Origin: CAVPRW01 sp046727435 [NCBI: bacterium] | GTDB lineage: Bacteria; Tectomicrobia; Entotheonellia; J063 | Length of the DNA stretch: 9,845 bases | Assembly (NCBI GenBank): GCA_046727435.1 | Contig: JBKPCR010000542.1 | Span: forward strand, 1-9,845 | Direction: 5' to 3' | Shown: one piece after another, positions 5,754 through 9,845 of the stretch | Layout: each line of letters opens with the position of its first letter | How positions within the stretch are numbered: the stretch's first letter is position 1 | The notes under the pieces: model-generated | Database searches by the model: none | What the model was told of the DNA's origin: nothing | Seen by the model: only the letters and a program-made list of their open reading frames with translations | Translations under genes and position numbers: made by a program

Positions 5754-8700
5754 CTATCCCCCCAATGTCTCCAGTAGAGCCTGGGCCTCCTGCAGGTCGG
5801 CGGTGTCAAAGCCCTCGGTGAACCAGCCGTGGATAGGTGCGAGCAGGTCGTAGGCCTCGGTGCGTTTGCCCTGCTGCCGCCACAGCCGACTCAGGCTCAT
5901 GGCAGCCCGCAGCTCCAGCGCTTTAGCTTGCTGACGGCGAGCGACGTCGAGGGCTTGATAAAAACAGGGTTGCACCTCTTCTGGAGGGGCGGCCTGCTGC
6001 CGCAAGAGTTCCCCCTTGAGGTGGTATAACTCTACCACATAGAACCGCTCCCCGCTTGTGTGCGCTGCTGCCAATGCCTCGGCCAGCGCGCGCAGTCCCT
6101 CTTCAGGCTGGCCGATGGTCCCAGACGCCTCGGCCAACAAGGCCAGCTGATGCGACAGTCCATGCGCGGCCCCCGTGGCCCGGTAGGCCTCCAGACCCTG
6201 GTGCATCTGCGCCATTCCTGCCTCTGCCTGTCCCTGTGCCACGAGCGCCCAGCCCCGAAGCACCGTGCCGTTCGCCAACCGGTACGGAAACCCCTGCTCA
6301 CTGGCGAGTCCCATCAGGGCCTCAACCCGGTCATCAGCCGCCTGCACCTCCCGCCGGTTCTGATGCAGCCGAGCCGCCCAGAACAAGGCCCTCGCCTGAC
6401 TTAAGGGGTGCGACAGCTCCCCGGCCAGCGTCAAGGCCTCGTGCATGCGCTGTAGGGCCTGATCCGGATAGCCCAGAAACCACGGTACCCAGGCCATGTG
6501 CGTGAGACACACGACCCCTGGATCTTCGCCATACAGGAAGGTCAGGGTGCGATGCTGTCGGGGGTCGTACAGGGCCCACTCTTGCTCCAGGTGCACGCGG
6601 GCCTCGGCAAATGCGCCCAGCCAGGTCGCGCTCCCGGCCATCACGCCGTGAGTTTTCAGGAGGTGGGCCGGGTCGTGCTGGCGTTGGGCCAGCGTGAGCA
6701 ACTGCTCCGCCAGCTCCCGCGCCGTCTGGATCCCGGCCCGCGCCACGTAAAACCCGTAAAGTCCCGACAGCGCTGAGAAGAGCTGCGGCGTCTCGCCCAT
6801 CTGCGTGCAGAGCGCTCGCGCCCGGGCATACGCCCGTTCCACCTCCGGGGCCGCGAAGCCCTTGACGGCCAGCATCGGTACACCCAGGGCCAGTTGCAGC
6901 GTGAGTTCATGCTGGGTCCGCTCTGGCGTGTGCGGGACGTGCGTGAGGACCTCCAGACCCTTGGTGAGGTGGCTGATCGCTTCGAGATGCGCCGAGCGCT
7001 CGTTCGCCCGCTGGCCGGCCTGCTGCCAGTAGCCAATGGCCTGCACGTGGAGACCGGCTTCGGTGTAGTGCTGCGCCACCCATTCGGGCTGGCGCTCCGC
7101 AATCTCGGGAAACCGCTCCACCGCCGTCCGGGCAATCGTCTGGTGGTACTGCTGTCGTGTCGGCTTCAATAACGCCTGATAGGCGGCCTCCTGGATGAGG
7201 GCGTGCTTAAAGCTATACGTGGCCTGTCGTCCCATGCCGCGTTGGTACACCAGCTCGGCCTCGACCAGCCGCCCCAGTTCCCGCTCCAGCGCCGCCTCAT
7301 CCAGCTGCGACACCGCCTGCAGCAGCTCACAGGGAAATTGCCTCCCGATGGTGGCCGCCAATTGCGCAATCCCCTTGGCGGTGACCAGCCGGTCCAGTCG
7401 GGCCATGAGGGAATCGTGCAAGGTCGGGGGAATGGCGAAAGCTGGCAAGGGGCCGGTGAGCTCGTAGCGGTCCTCTGCCGCTCGGAGCGCGCCTGACTCC
7501 AGAACCGTCTTGGTCAACTCTTCCACAAACAGGGGCACGCCGTCGCTCTGGGTGACGAGCTGGTGGAGGACCTCCCCTGGCAGGGCTTTCCCCCGGGCCA
7601 CCCGTGACACCAGCTGCTGAACCTGAGGACGGGGTAAACGGCCGAGCGTGAGCTGGGTCAGGTGGGCCCTGGAGGTCCAGGGTGGGCGGAACTCCGGGCG
7701 CATGGTGAGCAGGGTGAAGATCCGGGCGGTGGCGGACTGGTCGATCAAGCGCGTGAGCAGCTCGAGCGTGGAGGGATCGACCCAGTGCAGGTCTTCGACA
7801 ATAAACACTACGGGCTGCTGTTCGGCCAGGGCCAGCAGCACCGCCAGCACGGCTTCTAGTGTCTGCTGTCGCTGCCGTGCCGCGGTGAGGGTCAGGCGGA
7901 GATAGCCCTCGGGCATCGGGAGTGACAGCAGCGAGGCCAAGAAAGGGACCACGTCTGGCAAGACGACGGGGTGAGGTGCCAAGAACCACTCCAGCTTTCT
8001 GAGCCGGTCCTCAGGGCTCTCGTCCCGCTCAAACCCTAGCGTTCGCTGCCACAGCTCGATCACGGGAGACCACGGACTGTTCTGGGCGTACGGGGAGCCG
8101 CGGCATTCCAGCCGGATATGGGAGTGGCCGCCGATCTGAGCTTGCACTTCCTGGACGAGGCGTGATTTGCCGATCCCCGCCTCCCCACTGAGCACCACGA
8201 CCTGGCCCATGCCCTCTTGCACCTGGGCCCACCGCTCCAACAGCAGCCCCACCTCCCGCTCCCGCCCTACCAGGGGGGTGAGACCTGTGGTCGCCTCGAC
8301 ATCGAAGCGACTCCGGATCGTACGCTCCCCCAGGATGTGATAGATCGGCATCGGCGTGGTGACACCCTTCAGCGTGTAAGGCCCCAGGTCTTCCTCCGTG
8401 AAAGACGCCTGAACCAGCCGATGCGTGGCGGCACTGATCACCACCGTGTCGGGTGCGGCCAGTCCCTGGAGCCGGGCGGCGACGTTCGGCGTGTCGCCTA
8501 GGGCCAATTGTTCATGTCGGTCGCCGCCCCCCATCTCCCCCACGACTACGAGGCCCGTGTCGATGCCGACGCGCACGGCGAGCGGCATGCCTTGATCCTG
8601 CTCGAGGCGCCTCTTCAACGGCCCCACGGCCTCGATCATTCCCAAACCCGCCCGTACCGCCCGCTGCGCATCATCTTCGTGCGCCTGCGGATAGCCGAAG

Positions 8701-9185
8701 TAGACGAGCAGACCATCGCCGAGATACTGGGCGATATGCCCCTCATAGCGCGCAATGACCCGAGCGCAGACCTCTTGATAGGCCCGCACCACCTCGCGCC
8801 ACGCTTCCGGGTCGAGCTGGCGGGCGAGCACGGTCGAGTCCACCAGGTCGCAGAACAGCACGGTCAGCTGGCGGCGTTCGGCCTCCGGGGCTCGAGGCGC
8901 TGGCGATGGCGAGCCCTCCTGTAGGGCTTGGCTGACCCCAGTGTCGGGCGGCGCAAAGGGTTCAGTCGCTCCTGAACTGGGGTGCGTGACCGCCGCGGCA
9001 CCCACCCAGACGAGGACTCTGCCGTCCTCATCCGTCGCGAGATGCTTGGCATAGATCAGATCTTCCTTGAGCGCTTCGAGGGTGTCGTCATCGAGCTGCA
9101 GCCGGAGTTTCAGCACGCGGTAGGAGAGGCGCCGTTCCCGCTGGAGGAGTGCGATGGCTTGATTGAGCAGAGCGTCATAGTCCAT
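5754..9185 (-). CDS. Class III cyclase-AAA/NACHT-like ATPase-TPR multidomain protein
   Basis: This 1143-residue protein has four parts. Residues 1-61 form a small helical, possibly winged-helix-like domain with one predicted strand at its end (GRVLVWVG). A low-complexity linker (63-102) precedes a class III cyclase domain at about 104-285: metal aspartates D113 (FCDLVDST) and D157 (YLGDGLLVYFG), transition-state N234 and R238. The base-selecting positions are Q153 and L227, not the Lys and Asp/Thr of adenylate cyclases. An ATPase follows with Walker A GEAGIGKS at 334-341 and Walker B VFIVEDLHWVD around 460-470. The C-terminal 430 or so residues are TPR/helical repeats (LGYPDQALQRMHEAL, AVTLEP-type units with G-x-x-x-A-x-x-x-x pattern). 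This architecture is common in large environmental genomes. The start at 9185 follows GGAGGGG by five bases and overlaps the upstream stop (TGATG); a longer frame exists 98 codons upstream but is low-complexity Pro/Arg-rich shadow of the neighbour. It may act as a STAND-type sensor; ligand unknown. Confidence 0.93.
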   Translation of the reverse strand: MDYDALLNQAIALLQRERRLSYRVLKLRLQLDDDTLEALKEDLIYAKHLATDEDGRVLVWVGAAAVTHPSSGATEPFAPPDTGVSQALQEGSPSPAPRAPEAERRQLTVLFCDLVDSTVLARQLDPEAWREVVRAYQEVCARVIARYEGHIAQYLGDGLLVYFGYPQAHEDDAQRAVRAGLGMIEAVGPLKRRLEQDQGMPLAVRVGIDTGLVVVGEMGGGDRHEQLALGDTPNVAARLQGLAAPDTVVISAATHRLVQASFTEEDLGPYTLKGVTTPMPIYHILGERTIRSRFDVEATTGLTPLVGREREVGLLLERWAQVQEGMGQVVVLSGEAGIGKSRLVQEVQAQIGGHSHIRLECRGSPYAQNSPWSPVIELWQRTLGFERDESPEDRLRKLEWFLAPHPVVLPDVVPFLASLLSLPMPEGYLRLTLTAARQRQQTLEAVLAVLLALAEQQPVVFIVEDLHWVDPSTLELLTRLIDQSATARIFTLLTMRPEFRPPWTSRAHLTQLTLGRLPRPQVQQLVSRVARGKALPGEVLHQLVTQSDGVPLFVEELTKTVLESGALRAAEDRYELTGPLPAFAIPPTLHDSLMARLDRLVTAKGIAQLAATIGRQFPCELLQAVSQLDEAALERELGRLVEAELVYQRGMGRQATYSFKHALIQEAAYQALLKPTRQQYHQTIARTAVERFPEIAERQPEWVAQHYTEAGLHVQAIGYWQQAGQRANERSAHLEAISHLTKGLEVLTHVPHTPERTQHELTLQLALGVPMLAVKGFAAPEVERAYARARALCTQMGETPQLFSALSGLYGFYVARAGIQTARELAEQLLTLAQRQHDPAHLLKTHGVMAGSATWLGAFAEARVHLEQEWALYDPRQHRTLTFLYGEDPGVVCLTHMAWVPWFLGYPDQALQRMHEALTLAGELSHPLSQARALFWAARLHQNRREVQAADDRVEALMGLASEQGFPYRLANGTVLRGWALVAQGQAEAGMAQMHQGLEAYRATGAAHGLSHQLALLAEASGTIGQPEEGLRALAEALAAAHTSGERFYVVELYHLKGELLRQQAAPPEEVQPCFYQALDVARRQQAKALELRAAMSLSRLWRQQGKRTEAYDLLAPIHGWFTEGFDTADLQEAQALLETLGG

Positions 9186-9845
9186 CACCGCCCCTCCACC
9201 TGTCCCAGTGCGGCCTCCGCCTGCGACAGCCAGAAGGTCATGTCCATGGCGCGGTAGAGGCCGATGGCGGCGGACAGTGCGACATGCGCCTGCTCCCCTT
9301 GGCCGGTTGTGGCGTAGAGGGTACCAAGACCCAGGTGGCAGTGGGCCTGGAGTGGGCGCATGGCGAGCTCTGTCGCGAGTGTTTGCGCCTGCCGGTAGCA
9401 GGCCTCGGCCTGGTGATAGGCTGGGGGGTCGCCCTGCACGGCGATGTCGCCGAGGAGGCGAAGGGCATAGGCCTCCCATCCCCGTTCCCTGTGCACTTGT
9501 GAGAGATCGAAGGCGTGCATCGCGAGCCCTCTCGCGTCCTCTACGCGGCCGGCTAACAGATACACCTCGCCCAGAGAGGCGAGGCGGTGTGACTGGAAGT
9601 CCATCATGCTTATTGATGCGGCGTGCGCCACCGCCTGCTCTAGGTGCGGCAGCGCCTCGGAGATACGCCCGGATAGCGCATACGCGGCTCCTAAGGCCGC
9701 AGCAACCAAGGGAAATAAGAGCGGGATCTGCCAGTCCTGATAGAGCCCAAAGCCCCGCTCGAGGAGGGGGATAGCCTGGGGCAGGTCGCCTTGGCGGAGG
9801 TATAGAAAGCCGAGCGCCGAATAGGCGTTGATGAGGCTATCTGGT
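9185..9845 (-). CDS. TPR-repeat protein, C-terminal part; N-terminus beyond window
   Basis: The frame is open from the right edge for 220 codons to a TGA at 9187-9185, so the true start lies outside. All of it is helical repeat: about five to six TPR-like units, for example LGFLYLRQGDLPQAIPLLER, ALGAAYALSGRISEALPHLE, SLGEVYLLAGRVEDARGLA, RLLGDIAVQGDPPAYHQAE and HLGLGTLYATTGQGEQAHVA, ending FWLSQAEAALGQVEGR. The first recognisable start inside the window is a TTG at 9709, which is in the middle of repeats and is not the real start. The tail strongly resembles the C-terminal end of cyclase-ATPase-TPR proteins like the next gene, so it is probably the end of a tandem relative; that needs the missing sequence. 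It shares one base with the next gene (TGATG), implying coupled translation and the same transcript. Confidence 0.85.
   Translation of the reverse strand, partial: PDSLINAYSALGFLYLRQGDLPQAIPLLERGFGLYQDWQIPLLFPLVAAALGAAYALSGRISEALPHLEQAVAHAASISMMDFQSHRLASLGEVYLLAGRVEDARGLAMHAFDLSQVHRERGWEAYALRLLGDIAVQGDPPAYHQAEACYRQAQTLATELAMRPLQAHCHLGLGTLYATTGQGEQAHVALSAAIGLYRAMDMTFWLSQAEAALGQVEGR

Noticed and set aside
5754-9479. Long N-terminal extension (98 codons) of the cyclase-ATPase-TPR frame
   Set aside because: It overlaps the clearly coding TPR gene, is Pro/Arg/Gly-rich without domain similarity, and the ATG at 9185 has a good ribosome binding site and stop/start overlap.
1-9845. CRISPR array, tRNA, rRNA or riboswitch
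   Set aside because: No regularly spaced repeats, cloverleaf-like segments or conserved leader motifs were seen on reading either strand; a covariance-model search was not possible.

Overview
The window is about 60% or more GC and almost every recognisable gene is read leftwards (minus strand). Proteins of these types, namely class III cyclase-ATPase-TPR giants, a SpoIIE-type phosphatase with slr1658/slr1659-like partners and scattered IS remnants, are typical of large environmental bacterial genomes (cyanobacteria, Tectomicrobia/Entotheonella-like, NC10/Rokubacteria-like, myxobacteria). The GC content and codon use fit a Tectomicrobia- or NC10-like lineage better than a typical cyanobacterium, but this is an impression without a search.

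From right to left (the direction of transcription) the signalling block is: the 3' end of a TPR-rich protein (9845-9185); a 1143-residue protein with an N-terminal helical domain, class III nucleotide cyclase domain, AAA/NACHT-like ATPase and TPR tail (9185-5754); a membrane-bound PP2C/SpoIIE-type phosphatase with a large sensor region and HAMP domain (5673-3676); a small GHKL/HATPase-like protein of the slr1658 type (3624-3073); a STAS anti-anti-sigma-like protein of the slr1659 type (3025-2681); and a second class III cyclase with a coiled coil at the front and a PilZ-like domain at the back (2681-1413). Two junctions are TGATG stop/start overlaps, and the remaining gaps are 47-80 bases, so this looks like one transcription unit.

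The phosphatase, HATPase and STAS proteins together form a partner-switching module. In the classical version the output is a sigma factor. No sigma factor is present here; the translationally coupled last gene is a nucleotide cyclase, so the most attractive reading is a membrane signal passed through phosphatase, STAS and HATPase to control second-messenger synthesis. Both cyclase domains keep the metal-binding aspartates and the transition-state Asn/Arg pair but have unusual residues at the base-selecting positions, so their product, or whether they are active at all, cannot be read from sequence.

Left of the operon, about 375-1255 is a scrapyard of broken genes, all on the minus strand: an IS6-family transposase N-terminus with an internal stop, the C-terminal end of a WD40-repeat protein, and the C-terminal end of an IS110-family transposase joined directly to the WD40 piece. 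Left of that, a good sigma70-like promoter (325-353) and a strong ribosome binding site (269-274) lead into an intact-looking gene cut by the window edge (261-1), coding for a short coiled coil followed by one hydrophobic segment. No tRNA, rRNA or CRISPR array was seen.
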